The notes under the pieces are model-generated. The model made no database searches. It saw only the letters and a program-made list of their open reading frames with translations, and was not told where the DNA came from. 64,000 bases of DNA, from the NCBI GenBank assembly GCA_030765725.1, contig JAVCDF010000005.1:62001-126000 (forward strand). Reading direction: 5' to 3'. This DNA comes from Candidatus Chlorobium antarcticum (GTDB lineage: Bacteria; Bacteroidota; Chlorobiia; Chlorobiales; Chlorobiaceae). Shown one piece after another: positions 17,866 through 27,831 of this stretch. Made by a program: the position numbers and the translations under genes. The first letter of the stretch is position 1; each line of letters opens with the position of its first letter.

Positions 17866-19004
17866 TCCGCCCTCTCCTGCAATGCCCGAAGAAGTTCCCC
17901 AACCATTGCAGCAGCAAGAGCGTCCCAGCTGTGCTGACGGGCAAACTCCCTGCGGCCCTCCTCCCTGCTGTCGGCCAGCGCTTCGGGCACCATCTCCACA
18001 AACTCCTCTTCCGTTTCAGCCACAGCCACAACATCTTGAGCCTTATCAACAGCTTCGCAGTAATTCATGGCAAGCACAGGCACTCCGGCAGCAGTATACT
18101 CATAGAGTTTGTTCGGATCCGAAGCCCGTTTGAGCGGACTCCGCTGCATCGGCATCAGAGCAAGAGAAAAATGCTGTACCCAGGCAGGAACCTCGTCATA
18201 GGCTACCAGACCGGCATAGCGGACATTGGGAAGCAGACGGAGTTCCTGCTGCCGCTCCCACCAACCGTGCTGATAGGCAGGCCCTACCAGTACAATGCTG
18301 TACTTAGGCCACCGCTTGGCCACACGAACCAGCAGAGGTACATCAAGCCAGTCCATCGCTCCAAGATACCCCAGAACCTCCCCGCCAGCTTCACGAAGCA
18401 GCGGGGGCACTTCACGGCGCGGCTCAGAAAACCGCTCGTATTCAACCCCGTTACCAAGAGAAACCACCCGAACAGAGAGCGGAGGGGCGATGCGCTCACT
18501 CAACTCACAGCTGACGCTGAACATCAGCTCCGCGCGCTGCAGCCATGCAGCCCGGTACCCCGCAAGCCAAGGCGGCGAATCGGGAAAAGCGAGATGATCA
18601 TCATTGGCATCGTAAAAGCGAAGCCGCGCAGGCAGACGGGCGGCTACAGGCCCCCAATAAACATTGCTCAGGCCAATAACCCGGTTGCGCCCGGAAAACC
18701 CGAGCACAAGGGCCCAGAAAAGCATCAGAGCAACTCCGGGAATCCCCACCAGAAAACGCACCACAGGAATGTTGAGCAAGCGGCCAAAAGCGAAAGGAAC
18801 CCGCTTCAGGAAGGGAGCCGTCACCACAAACACGCGACCACGGCGAACAGGAATCCAGTGATGTTGACGGCCAAGGGTGAACGGCTCTATAAAAAGAATA
18901 TCCCAGCTGTCGGGAAAACGGGCAAGAAGACGCTGCTTGCGGGTAGAAAGAAAATCCCACTGCACCTCCGAAAACCACACCAACCGCTGCTTATTCTTCC
19001 CCAT
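17862..19004 (-). CDS. Glycosyltransferase, GT4-like
   Basis: A 380-residue protein resembling GT4/GT1-type glycosyltransferases that act in exopolysaccharide synthesis. The N-terminal domain starts GKNKQRLVWFSEVQWDFLSTR, and the C-terminal domain has GYLGAMDWLDVPLLVRVAKR and the sugar-nucleotide region PYEV-like replaced by RASDPNKLYEYTAAGVPVLA, where the Glu residues of an E-X7-E motif would lie. The start at 19002-19004 is chosen because GGGGAGGAGG lies just upstream; the frame is open 16 codons further. It overlaps the upstream methyltransferase gene by 14 bases and the flippase by 4. Confidence 0.8.
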   Translation of the reverse strand: MGKNKQRLVWFSEVQWDFLSTRKQRLLARFPDSWDILFIEPFTLGRQHHWIPVRRGRVFVVTAPFLKRVPFAFGRLLNIPVVRFLVGIPGVALMLFWALVLGFSGRNRVIGLSNVYWGPVAARLPARLRFYDANDDHLAFPDSPPWLAGYRAAWLQRAELMFSVSCELSERIAPPLSVRVVSLGNGVEYERFSEPRREVPPLLREAGGEVLGYLGAMDWLDVPLLVRVAKRWPKYSIVLVGPAYQHGWWERQQELRLLPNVRYAGLVAYDEVPAWVQHFSLALMPMQRSPLKRASDPNKLYEYTAAGVPVLAMNYCEAVDKAQDVVAVAETEEEFVEMVPEALADSREEGRREFARQHSWDALAAAMVGELLRALQERAE

Positions 19005-19575
19005 CGCCTCCTCCCCTCTCAACTGAAAGCTCATACATCTGGACCTTTTCAAACAGCAGCCGGAGAAACGGCTTCACACCGGTCAAGTAAAACAGCGGCC
19101 GACGGATGCGAAACCGGGTGCTTCTCTGCACCCTGAACCCCGCCCGCCCGAAAAGGGCACGAGCTTCAGCCTCCCCCATCTCATGAAAATGGTCTGGGCT
19201 CCGAAGCATTGCCGGACGGCTGAGCGGCATGGAAACAAACATACGCGCATCCGCACCCGAAAGCACCCTGCGGACCTCAAGAAGCAGATGAAGCGGATTG
19301 TAGAGATGCTCAAGAACCTCCAAAGCACACACCACACCATAAGAACCCTCGAGGCATTCAACATCAAGATCAACATCGCTGTTGACGAACCGGCACCCCA
19401 GAAGCTCCTCCATCTGTCCAGTCAATGGCGTCCGATCCCCGAGGTCAAGCCCTCCATCAACCCGGCAACCCGCAAGAGAGGAATCGGCCATAAACGCAAT
19501 GCTTTTGCACCACCGGACAGTGTGCGCCGCTTCGCTGAGATAGTCACTATCAACAATGTTCCTGTAGCGGCTCAT
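18991..19575 (-). CDS. Class I SAM-dependent methyltransferase
   Basis: A 194-residue protein with the class I methyltransferase layout: motif I LDLGDRTPLTG near residue 44 (the usual GXGXG is degenerate), then the post-motif block VVCALEVLEHLYNPLHLL near 80-97 and a VLSGADARMFVSMPL strand. It belongs to the Methyltransf_11-like group often found in glycan clusters, where such enzymes methylate sugars. The ATG at 19573-19575 overlaps the upstream GT2 stop by 4 bases. The substrate is unknown. Confidence 0.75.
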   Translation of the reverse strand: MSRYRNIVDSDYLSEAAHTVRWCKSIAFMADSSLAGCRVDGGLDLGDRTPLTGQMEELLGCRFVNSDVDLDVECLEGSYGVVCALEVLEHLYNPLHLLLEVRRVLSGADARMFVSMPLSRPAMLRSPDHFHEMGEAEARALFGRAGFRVQRSTRFRIRRPLFYLTGVKPFLRLLFEKVQMYELSVERGGGDGEE

Positions 19576-20423
19576 CCTTCTCCTCCCTCAGGGCGAAACT
19601 TTGAGAAAACCATCCCCCCGGCAGCGGGAATCAGGCGGAAAGGCAACAACAGCAGAAAAAGCCCCACAGAGAAGAGCGAACCATGCTTCCGGAGCAACCG
19701 CACCGTTGAAGCACTGCGCAGCAAAAGCTTCCGTAAGAGCCGTCCGCGAAACCCCCTCGACACCCGGTGCCAAACCTTTGAGGAGGGAACAAACACAACC
19801 CGGAGCCCCATCCCCCGGAGACGAAGGGAAAGATCAACATCCTCCCCGTACATCCCGAACGCTTCGTCAAAACCACCAAGAGCCTTGAAGTCGGAAGCGC
19901 GCACGCAGACACAGCACCCCGTTGCATATCCCGTATTGCCCGATCGGCTGAACTGGGAGCCATCCTTCCGGCGCAGCCCCACATGGCGCACAAGACCCGA
20001 ACGGAGGTTCACCTCGCCGCCTGCATACCATATAACTGAAGGATGAGCCATATAAAAAATTTTTGGGACAGTGGCCCCCACTCCAGAGTCACCCCGAAGA
20101 ACCGTGAGCAGCGGAAGCGCGAAGCAGGACTCGACTACGGTATCATTGTTCAGAAAAAGCACCTCCTCCGCCCCCATCTCTTCAGCACGCCGGAACCCGG
20201 CGTTGTTGCCTCCTGCATATCCGAGATTGGAGGGAAGCTCCAGAATATCCGTATCGGGAAATTCCATCCTGATGCGGCCAACCGAACCGTCCCGGGAGCC
20301 GTTATCGACCACCAGCAGACGGAAATCAAACTCCCGCAAAGCCGCCTCAAGCGACCTCAAACAGGCAATCGTATCATCAGCGCCGTTCCAGTTCAGCACC
20401 ACCACCACAAGCCCCCCCTTCAC
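19572..20423 (-). CDS. Glycosyltransferase family 2
   Basis: A 283-residue GT-A enzyme. It shows VVLNWNGADDT at the N-terminus, the nucleotide-binding VVDNGSRDGS (about 38-47), the metal-binding position LNNDTVV (about 91-97) and the acceptor-side motif GGFDEAFGMYGEDVDL, as in rhamnosyltransferase-like WbbL relatives. The start is GTG at 20421-20423, preceded by GGGAGG and overlapping the upstream stop by 4 bases (GTGA). The C-terminal 50 residues include a hydrophobic segment that could sit at the membrane. Confidence 0.88.
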   Translation of the reverse strand: MKGGLVVVVLNWNGADDTIACLRSLEAALREFDFRLLVVDNGSRDGSVGRIRMEFPDTDILELPSNLGYAGGNNAGFRRAEEMGAEEVLFLNNDTVVESCFALPLLTVLRGDSGVGATVPKIFYMAHPSVIWYAGGEVNLRSGLVRHVGLRRKDGSQFSRSGNTGYATGCCVCVRASDFKALGGFDEAFGMYGEDVDLSLRLRGMGLRVVFVPSSKVWHRVSRGFRGRLLRKLLLRSASTVRLLRKHGSLFSVGLFLLLLPFRLIPAAGGMVFSKFRPEGGEG

Positions 20424-21544
20424 GCATCACCTCCCGCCAGTTGCCGGAGAAAAGCCCCCGACCGCGAGCCGAACTCGCGCCACCCGTCATCGACCACCTT
20501 TTGCACCGAAACAGAATCAGCACTCTCCTGCTCCCGAAGAAACAGCTCCGTGATGGCCTCAGCAATGGCATGGGCGGAACAGTCCGCCGCCACAACCCCT
20601 GAGTGGCGTGTAGTGATGGCATCGGGAAGCGAACCGGCAGGGGTAACAACAAGAGGAACGCCGTAGCCTAAAGCAAGCTGGGCAACGCCCGACTGCGTCG
20701 CACTCCTGTAAGGCAGTACGCAACAGTCGGCCGCAGCAAAAAGCGTTGCGGTGCGCTCCGGCGAAACAAAACCGGGAAGAAATGTCACCAGGTCGCCGAT
20801 GCCAAGCGCTTCGGCAAGAGACCGATAGCCATCAAGCTTCTCATAAAACTCCCCGGCCACCACCAGACGAAGCGAAGGAAAGGAGGAGCGAAGTTCCCCG
20901 AGAGCGCGAAAAAGAAGGTCGAGCCCCTTGTAACGGCGGACGAATCCGAAAAAAAGAAGCACCCGATCCTCCCCGCGCAGGCCAAGCTCATGACGGGCAG
21001 TCTCCTGCATCGGAAGGGGAACTTCGGGCGGATAAAGAGGGTGGGTGAGCCGAAGAAGGGGAACCGAAGGCATTGCAGCCGCGGCGTCCAAGGAAACAGT
21101 TTCCGAAAGGATGATTGCCCCCTCAAGCGTACGGGCAAGCAGGCGCCGCATAGCCGGCTCGAAAAAGAACGACTCATGAGATGACATATTGTGCAGAAGG
21201 GCAACGGCACGAATGCCGCTCACGCGACGGAGCACGAAGAGAAGAGGGGCAAGAAACCCGCCCCAGTAAGCGGCAAGCAGAATATCGGGAGGATTCTTTT
21301 TGAGCTCTCTGGCGGTGGCGAACCAGGTCCGGGGGTTGTAGAGAACAAGCGGCCCTCTGCCAACAGGGCTTTCCTCAGTACCACGACCCGGCTGAAGAAA
21401 ACGGGGCCAGAGAGCACGGAAACCTACAACCTCAACACTGCACCCGTCCTCCCTCAAAGCCTCAAGCAGGTGGGTGCTGAAACGGGTGATCCCTCCCCTC
21501 AAGGGGGGGAAGGGGGTGACGAAGGCAATCCTCAGCACCCTCAC
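20420..21544 (-). CDS. Glycosyltransferase family 4
   Basis: A 374-residue GT-B enzyme and the first gene of the glycan cluster. The N-terminal glycine loop FPPLRGGITRFS (about 13-24) and the C-terminal domain (LFFGFVRRYKGLDLLFRAL, then VLPYRSATQSGVAQLALGYG) are typical of GT4. The nominal start is GTG at 21542-21544; a second GTG two codons later is equally possible. It lies 24 bases downstream of the HPr-like gene, so it could be transcribed from upstream of obg. Confidence 0.85.
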   Translation of the reverse strand: MRVLRIAFVTPFPPLRGGITRFSTHLLEALREDGCSVEVVGFRALWPRFLQPGRGTEESPVGRGPLVLYNPRTWFATARELKKNPPDILLAAYWGGFLAPLLFVLRRVSGIRAVALLHNMSSHESFFFEPAMRRLLARTLEGAIILSETVSLDAAAAMPSVPLLRLTHPLYPPEVPLPMQETARHELGLRGEDRVLLFFGFVRRYKGLDLLFRALGELRSSFPSLRLVVAGEFYEKLDGYRSLAEALGIGDLVTFLPGFVSPERTATLFAAADCCVLPYRSATQSGVAQLALGYGVPLVVTPAGSLPDAITTRHSGVVAADCSAHAIAEAITELFLREQESADSVSVQKVVDDGWREFGSRSGAFLRQLAGGDA

Positions 21545-21568
21545 CGGCCGCTCCGTACAACGGGAACA

Positions 21569-21835
21569 CTACTGCTCCCCAAACCCCTGCTCAAAAAATT
21601 CAACAAGCTGGCGGGCAGCCTCATCAGCATCCTCACCGGTAAGTTTAAGAGTCAACTTCGTCCCTTTCGGTGCCGCAAGGCTCATGACGCCGATAATAGA
21701 CTTTGCATTGATTTCCACGCCCTGCATCTCAATAAAGAAATCGGCCTTGAAACGCGATGCAAGCTTCACAACAGCCGCGGCAGGCCGTGTATGCAGACCG
21801 GCCCTGTTTTTAACTATAACTTCATGAACAATCAC
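21569..21835 (-). CDS. HPr-family phosphocarrier protein
   Basis: HPr carries phosphate in the sugar phosphotransferase system and, in many bacteria without sugar transporters of that kind, acts only in regulation. The product has the active-site motif NRAGLHTRPAA (His near residue 15) and the regulatory Ser site NAKSIIGVMSLAA (Ser near 46). I choose GTG at 21833-21835, which gives 88 residues, the normal HPr length. An ATG at 21901 would add 22 unusual residues and overlap the upstream gene by 80 bases. With GTG the overlap is 14 bases. No EI, HPr kinase or EII genes are in the window. Confidence 0.85.
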   Translation of the reverse strand: MIVHEVIVKNRAGLHTRPAAAVVKLASRFKADFFIEMQGVEINAKSIIGVMSLAAPKGTKLTLKLTGEDADEAARQLVEFFEQGFGEQ

Positions 21836-22334
21836 GGCAAAGGGTACCTGTTTGGGTGTTGTTGGGAACGGGAAGCTTTTTGACCATGGCCGTTTCATCA
21901 CAGGCCATCAGTTTGGGGCAGCGGGTACAGTCCCGCCATATCTTCTGAGGGAAATACTCTTTTTCAATCTCACTGTACCCGAGACGGGCAAAAAAACGCC
22001 TGCTGAGGGTCAGCACAAAAACCTCGGCTACCCCCTCCTCGCGAAGAACAGCTTCCGCCTTTTCTACAAGCAGTCGCCCCGTCCCCTTAAGCCTCCAACT
22101 CTCCTGAACCGCCAGTGAACGGATTTCGGCAAGAGTCCGGGTATAAAACGCAATAGCACAGCAGCCAACAACCTCGCCGGCATCTTCAGCCACAAAAAAA
22201 TTTCGGATGTTTTCAACAACAGTCTCCGTAGCCCTTTCCAGCATCAACCCGGAACTGGCATACACATTGATAATGTGAGAAATCACCTCCGCATCGGCAA
22301 GCCTTGCCTGCCGTATCCGAGCCGTTCCTTCCAT
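21822..22334 (-). CDS. GNAT N-acetyltransferase, ArgA-like (short N-acetylglutamate synthase)
   Basis: A 170-residue GNAT-fold enzyme. The acetyl-CoA loop is at LAVQESWRLKGTGRLLVEKAE (an R/Q-X-X-G-X-G/A variant), and the C-terminal part has the Cys block WRDCTRCPKLMACDE typical of the short, kinase-domain-free ArgA relatives that make N-acetylglutamate for arginine synthesis. The assignment to ArgA rests on that block and is not certain. The ATG at 22332-22334 lies 2 bases after the stop of obg, so the two genes are almost surely co-transcribed. Confidence 0.75.
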   Translation of the reverse strand: MEGTARIRQARLADAEVISHIINVYASSGLMLERATETVVENIRNFFVAEDAGEVVGCCAIAFYTRTLAEIRSLAVQESWRLKGTGRLLVEKAEAVLREEGVAEVFVLTLSRRFFARLGYSEIEKEYFPQKIWRDCTRCPKLMACDETAMVKKLPVPNNTQTGTLCRDCS

Positions 22335-22336
22335 CG

Positions 22337-23419
<1,083 letters not shown>

Positions 23420-23430
23420 TCACTCACTCC

Positions 23431-23688
23431 ATGGCAAAAGCCGTAGCCACACCGCCATCAATCGAAGCACTTATCTCCCGTCTTGAAGAGATAACCCGTA
23501 CTATGGAAACCCCCGACACGGGCCTTGAGGGTTCAATCGCTCTCTATGAAGAAGGACTTTCCATCGCTGAACAGTGCAAAAAAAGGCTGCAGGAGGCAAA
23601 GAGAAAAATTGAAGTCATCAACAGCGGCATGCGAAAAGAAGCGCCCGTCGTTGACAGGGTTCAGGATCTTTTTACCCCCGAGAGCTGA
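23431..23688 (+). CDS. xseB: Exodeoxyribonuclease VII small subunit
   Basis: Small subunit of the exonuclease VII complex, which degrades single-stranded DNA and contributes to repair. The 85 residues show the XseB pattern: SIEALISRLEEITRTMETPD, GLEGSIALYEEGLSIAEQC, then the coiled coil KKRLQEAKRKIEVI. The start ATG at 23431 is the first codon of the recognisable domain region. The large subunit xseA is not in the window. The gene converges with gatB, with 7 bases between the stop codons. Confidence 0.93.
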   Translation: MAKAVATPPSIEALISRLEEITRTMETPDTGLEGSIALYEEGLSIAEQCKKRLQEAKRKIEVINSGMRKEAPVVDRVQDLFTPES

Positions 23689-23695
23689 AAAGGGC

Positions 23696-25123
23696 TCAGC
23701 CACCAAGCTTTTTCAGCAGAACCTCATTAACCATCTGCGGATTGGCTCTGCCTTTCATCTTTGCCATGCACTGACCCACAAAAAAGCCCATCAGCTTTGT
23801 CTTGCCCTCACGGTAGGCAGCAAGCTGTCCCGGATTGGTAGCCAGAATTTCATCCACAGCCGCCTCAATGGCACCGCTGTCTGAAACCTGTGCAAGCCCC
23901 TCGCGCCCCACTATTTCCGCTGCTGAAGCATCGCTCTCATGCATCAGTTCAAATACCTGTTTGGCAATGGTGTTGCTCACCGCGCCCGATCCTATCATAC
24001 GGATAAGCCCACCGAGACGCTCCGGCGTAACACTGAAATTCTCTATGGAAAGAGACGTCTCCTTCATGGTCCGCATTACCTCGCCCATCACCCAGTTCGA
24101 CGCAGTCTTAGCGTCACCCGCCAGACCGACAAGCTCCTCAAAATAATCAGCAACCTCCCGTTCAGCCGTCAGCACCCCAGCATCATACACCGGAATGGAA
24201 AACTCCTGCACAAAACGCTCGGCACGAGCTTCGGGAAACTCGGGAAGCTCAAGACGAATTCTCTCAAGCATTTCATCATCAACCAGAATCGGAACCAGAT
24301 CGGGATCAGGGAAATATCGGTAATCATGGGCATGCTCCTTGCCCCGCATTGAACGGGTCTCGCCCTTGTCAGCATCCCAGAGCCGGGTCTCCTGCACAAT
24401 GGTGCCGCCGGCATCAAGTATGCCCCGGTGGCGTTCGGCCTCATACTCTATGGCCTTTTCAACATTCTTGAAAGAGTTCATGTTCTTTATTTCCGTACGG
24501 GTACCATACTCCTCATCGCCAAACAGGCGAAGCGAAACATTGGCATCGCACCGCAGACTGCCCTCCTCCATGTTGCCATCTGAAATGCCAAGATACTTGA
24601 CTATCTGGCGCATTTTCTGCAGGTAGGTAGATGCTTCTTTTGCCGTCCGGATATCGGGATAGCTTACAATTTCCAGCAGCGGAACACCGCTCCTGTTAAT
24701 ATCAATAAAGGTATCGTCCCCGATGTCATGAATGGATTTGCCTGCATCCTCCTCAATATGGATTCTTATCAGCCGCACAAGCCGCTCTCCTTCTCCCGCA
24801 TCCACCATGAGGCCGCCCTCCAGGCAAATGGGCTCCTCGAACTGTGAAATCTGGTATCCTTTCGGAAGATCAGGGTAAAAATAGTTCTTGCGGGCAAGCA
24901 CCGAATGGGGAGCAATACGGCAGCCGGTTGCAAGCCCAAGCTTGACGGCATCTTCAACCACCCGGCTGTTCAGCACAGGCAGTGCTCCGGGCAACGCCAG
25001 GCATACGGGACACACATTGGTGTTTGCCGAATTGCCGAACCGTGCCGAACAGCCGCAGAAGGCCTTGCTTTTGGTATTAAGCTGACAGTGAACTTCAAGA
25101 CCCACCACTAATTCATACTTCAT
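23696..25123 (-). CDS. gatB: Asp/Glu-tRNA amidotransferase subunit B
   Basis: GatB is the kinase and transamidation subunit of GatCAB, which converts Glu-tRNA-Gln (and Asp-tRNA-Asn) to the amidated form. The product starts [20 protein letters not shown] and has [26 protein letters not shown] and the C-terminal YqeY-like tail ([22 protein letters not shown]). I choose ATG at 25121-25123 (475 residues), with AAAGGTG 4 bases upstream, because the family begins at this point. An ATG 15 bases earlier also has a good site. gatA and gatC are not nearby. Confidence 0.96.
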   Translation of the reverse strand: MKYELVVGLEVHCQLNTKSKAFCGCSARFGNSANTNVCPVCLALPGALPVLNSRVVEDAVKLGLATGCRIAPHSVLARKNYFYPDLPKGYQISQFEEPICLEGGLMVDAGEGERLVRLIRIHIEEDAGKSIHDIGDDTFIDINRSGVPLLEIVSYPDIRTAKEASTYLQKMRQIVKYLGISDGNMEEGSLRCDANVSLRLFGDEEYGTRTEIKNMNSFKNVEKAIEYEAERHRGILDAGGTIVQETRLWDADKGETRSMRGKEHAHDYRYFPDPDLVPILVDDEMLERIRLELPEFPEARAERFVQEFSIPVYDAGVLTAEREVADYFEELVGLAGDAKTASNWVMGEVMRTMKETSLSIENFSVTPERLGGLIRMIGSGAVSNTIAKQVFELMHESDASAAEIVGREGLAQVSDSGAIEAAVDEILATNPGQLAAYREGKTKLMGFFVGQCMAKMKGRANPQMVNEVLLKKLGG

Positions 25124-25168
25124 GGCACCTTTGTCCATTCGGGCACTCCCGTACCCACATTGAAATTA

Positions 25169-25846
25169 CTAATAAGCAACGCTTCCCTGATCGGCCTTCT
25201 CAAAAGGACGGTCATCAAACGAGGGCGGGGCGCTGTACTGCTGCTGCGGAACACTCTCCGAGTATATGGGCTGAATGGCCTGCGACTGGGGAGCGAGAAC
25301 GCCGCCAAGCTTTATAGGCTCATAAGAAAACTTCTGGCCGCCTATTGTGGCATCAGCCATAACTCCCGCCTTCGGCAGCACAAAAATCGCAACACCATCC
25401 GAATAATCAGTATTGGTTGCTATGCCCGAAGTCACTACAACCGCCGTCATCTGGGCACTGATCTCGAAATTGCCCTTCTGGAAATCAGTCAGAGCCTTTT
25501 TGTCCTTGAAAAAAATAATCTCAGTAAACGACTGGCCACCAAGCTGCGGCCCCACATTGAGCTGAGAAATGGAGGAGCGGCCGATCAGGCGGCCGAGTTC
25601 ATAAACATACCCCTTACCGTGCCCGCCGCCTAACATGAGAAATCCTCCCTTATAAACATCAGGAAAAACCACATAGCCATGAGCCATTGAAAAGAAACGC
25701 TCCAGAGATGGGTCATTTTTCTTCAGATACTGAACCGCGTCTTTAGCCTTGTCGCCCTCATTCGGATCCCACCCGGCAAATGCCGACCCCGTAACAACCC
25801 CCGCCAGAAGCAACACGGCGAGAACAGTCTTCATCATTTTCATCAT
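25169..25846 (-). CDS. SYLF-domain (Ysc84-like) exported protein
   Basis: A 225-residue protein with a signal peptide (MKTVLAVLLLAGVVTGSAFA, cleavage after AFA near residue 24) and a SYLF/YSC84 lipid-binding domain, seen in GYVVFPDVYKGGFLMLGGGHG and the block GVAIFVLPKAGVMADATIGGQ. Bacterial members are periplasmic or outer-membrane-associated; eukaryotic members bind phosphoinositides. The function here is unknown. The last 40 residues are rich in Gln, Pro and Ser. It lies 87 bases downstream of the ClpB half gene on the same strand, in the place where the rest of a ClpB gene would be. Confidence 0.8.
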   Translation of the reverse strand: MMKMMKTVLAVLLLAGVVTGSAFAGWDPNEGDKAKDAVQYLKKNDPSLERFFSMAHGYVVFPDVYKGGFLMLGGGHGKGYVYELGRLIGRSSISQLNVGPQLGGQSFTEIIFFKDKKALTDFQKGNFEISAQMTAVVVTSGIATNTDYSDGVAIFVLPKAGVMADATIGGQKFSYEPIKLGGVLAPQSQAIQPIYSESVPQQQYSAPPSFDDRPFEKADQGSVAY

Positions 25847-25933
25847 AGCCCTTCATTTTTGGTGTTGTAATAAAATCAAACAGCGATAAACATACAATGG
25901 CAGGCAACCCTTATTATACGATTTTCCTGTTAA

Positions 25934-27262
25934 TTATATGACGCTACCTGGGTCGAGTTCCCGCTTGAGAGCCTCCCGCTCAATTTCAAGCCGGCGGATT
26001 TCTCGATTGAGCCGGTCAAGCTCCTCGGGACTGCTGTCTATTTCAAGCCGCAGACGCGACGAAGCCTCATCAATCAGGTCAATCGCCTTGTCGGGAAGGA
26101 ACCGGTCGGAAATGTATCGGTTCGACAGTTCCGCCGCCGCCACAATAGCCGAGTCCTTAATGCGCACCCCGTGATGGATTTCATATTTCTCCTTGAGGCC
26201 CCGTAGTATGGACACCGTATCCTCCACGCTCGGCTGGTCAACCACCACGGTCTGGAACCGCCGCTCCAGCGCCGCATCCTTCTCAATGTGTTTCCGGTAC
26301 TCGTCAAGCGTCGTGGCTCCTATGCAGCGAAGCTCACCCCGCGCAAGCGCAGGCTTAAGAATATTGGCCGCATCCATCGACCCCTCCGCAGCACCAGCGC
26401 CAACAAGAAGATGAAGCTCATCAATAAACAGTATCACCTCGCCATCAGAATCCTGCACCTCACGCACCACAGCTTTCAGGCGGTCTTCAAACTCTCCCCT
26501 GAACTTCGCCCCCGCAACCAGCTGGGCCATGTCGAGCGCGGCAATCTGCCGATTGAGAAGATTTTCAGGTACATCTCCAGCTACAATTCGCTGGGCAATG
26601 CCCTCAACAATGGCCGTCTTGCCCACTCCCGGCTCACCAATCAGCACCGGATTGTTCTTGGTCCGGCGACTGAGAATCTGCAACACCCTGCGAATTTCGT
26701 CGTCACGCCCGATAACCGGATCGAGCTTCCCCTTTCGGGCCGCATCGTTCAGATTTCTGGAATATTTTTTCAGGGAATTATAGGTATCCTCCGCACTCTG
26801 GCTCGTCACCCGCTGCGAACCCCGTAGGGTCTGCAGAACCTTGAGAATGGCGGCACGGTTCATTCCTGCGTCGCCAAGTAGGCGTGAGGTCGTCCCCCCC
26901 GCCTCACTGAGGGCAATGAGAAGATGCTCCGAACTGATATACTCATCCTTCAGCTTTTCAGCCTCCTTAAGGGCCGAATCAAAAACTTTACCGAGATTCT
27001 GCGACAGATACTGCCCGGTTGCAGAAGCACCCGTCACCTTCGGAATGCGCTCAATCTCCCGCTCAAGAACTTCCTGCAGGCTCTCCACGGAAACCTCAAG
27101 CTTCCGGGCAATCTGCACGGCTATACCCGCGCTCTCGTCAAGCATGGCAAGCAGAAGATGCTCCGGCTCCACCTGCTGGTTCTGGTGGCTTCCGGCCATA
27201 GTTGCCGCAGCCTGCAAGGCCTCCTGGGCCTTGGTGGTGAATTTGTTCGGATCAAATTGCAT
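25934..27262 (-). CDS. clpB: ClpB N-terminal half (N domain plus first AAA domain)
   Basis: Resembles the disaggregase ClpB but has only 442 residues against the usual 850-870. It holds the Clp N domain ([17 protein letters not shown], then SSEHLLIAL), the first AAA module with Walker [14 protein letters not shown] near 205 and Walker [11 protein letters not shown] near 278, the pore and sensor regions, and the start of the middle coiled coil. The frame stops after [11 protein letters not shown]. No second AAA domain lies downstream: 87 bases later a SYLF gene begins. From memory, Chlorobaculum tepidum also has split ClpB proteins of about 440 residues; I could not check that. Start ATG at 27260-27262 by homology; a frame 13 codons longer exists. 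Confidence 0.85.
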   Translation of the reverse strand: MQFDPNKFTTKAQEALQAAATMAGSHQNQQVEPEHLLLAMLDESAGIAVQIARKLEVSVESLQEVLEREIERIPKVTGASATGQYLSQNLGKVFDSALKEAEKLKDEYISSEHLLIALSEAGGTTSRLLGDAGMNRAAILKVLQTLRGSQRVTSQSAEDTYNSLKKYSRNLNDAARKGKLDPVIGRDDEIRRVLQILSRRTKNNPVLIGEPGVGKTAIVEGIAQRIVAGDVPENLLNRQIAALDMAQLVAGAKFRGEFEDRLKAVVREVQDSDGEVILFIDELHLLVGAGAAEGSMDAANILKPALARGELRCIGATTLDEYRKHIEKDAALERRFQTVVVDQPSVEDTVSILRGLKEKYEIHHGVRIKDSAIVAAAELSNRYISDRFLPDKAIDLIDEASSRLRLEIDSSPEELDRLNREIRRLEIEREALKRELDPGSVI

Positions 27263-27370
27263 AGCTCGTTCATGGTTATTTTTCAAGAAAGAAAAAAACA
27301 TCAGCTACAGCTCAATAACAATGTAAAACGAAAAAAAGTTACTGTTGCAGCAACCCTCTCTCCTGAGAGC

Positions 27371-27404
27371 AAAAAAAACCGCGGCGCCCCTCTCAAGGCC
27401 CGCG
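27371..27404 (-). terminator. Probable intrinsic terminator after the 102-residue hypothetical gene
   Basis: On the minus strand CGCGG (27400-27404) pairs with CCGCG (27380-27384), with extra inner pairing and a small bulge, and eight T follow (27371-27378). It lies 38 bases past the stop of the gene at 27442-27750 and upstream of clpB, so it separates the two units. The stem is short, so the strength is uncertain. Confidence 0.6.
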
Positions 27405-27441
27405 ACTTATTAATCTTATTTAATAACAGAACCCTTTCCCG

Positions 27442-27750
27442 TCAATACTCTCTGTCTTCCTCTTCGGCGGGCGCCGCAGCTTTCGACATGTTTTTGGCAA
27501 GAGCCCCCACAACAAGCTTTATGATTTCACCACCTGTTGAAACAAGCTCAGCACCCTTGTGCTGTATAAACCGCTGTGTCGCCAGCTGGTCCTTGAACAG
27601 ATCAACACTTGCAGGATCGTAACCCCCCTCGCTCACATATTCGTCAATAACCTCTTCAGCCTCATCAAAAGACATGGCAAACACCTTGATTCCGAGCTTA
27701 GCTCTCTCAATGGAGTCAAGAACTTTTCCGTCTGTACTCTGCTGCTCCAT
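27442..27750 (-). CDS. Conserved-looking hypothetical protein
   Basis: A 102-residue soluble protein that I do not recognise. It is acidic and helical in character (MSFDEAEEVIDEYVSEGGYDP, then FIQHKGAELVSTGGEIIKL), with an Ala-Pro and acidic tail (AAPAEEEDREY). No signal peptide, membrane segment or metal motif is visible. Start ATG at 27748-27750. It is followed by a probable terminator at 27371-27404 and preceded by the small membrane protein gene, so it may share that gene's transcript. Confidence 0.65.
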   Translation of the reverse strand: MEQQSTDGKVLDSIERAKLGIKVFAMSFDEAEEVIDEYVSEGGYDPASVDLFKDQLATQRFIQHKGAELVSTGGEIIKLVVGALAKNMSKAAAPAEEEDREY

Positions 27751-27831
27751 AGCTCTGTTCTTTTGATTTCTGATTATAAAATACCGCTCTTAATGTAAGG
27801 TAACCAATTTTTCCCGCAGTCAAGCCCGCCC

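Noticed and set aside
17691-19136. A 481-codon open frame on the plus strand across the flippase and glycosyltransferase genes
   Set aside because: It is the mirror of two well-supported minus-strand genes. It is rich in Arg, Pro, His and Gln with no domain, the composition expected from an antisense frame in GC-rich coding sequence.
27262-27301. Longer start of the ClpB half gene, 13 codons upstream
   Set aside because: The extra residues do not match the ClpB N-terminus, which begins at MQFDPNKFT, and there is no ribosome binding site at the upstream codon.
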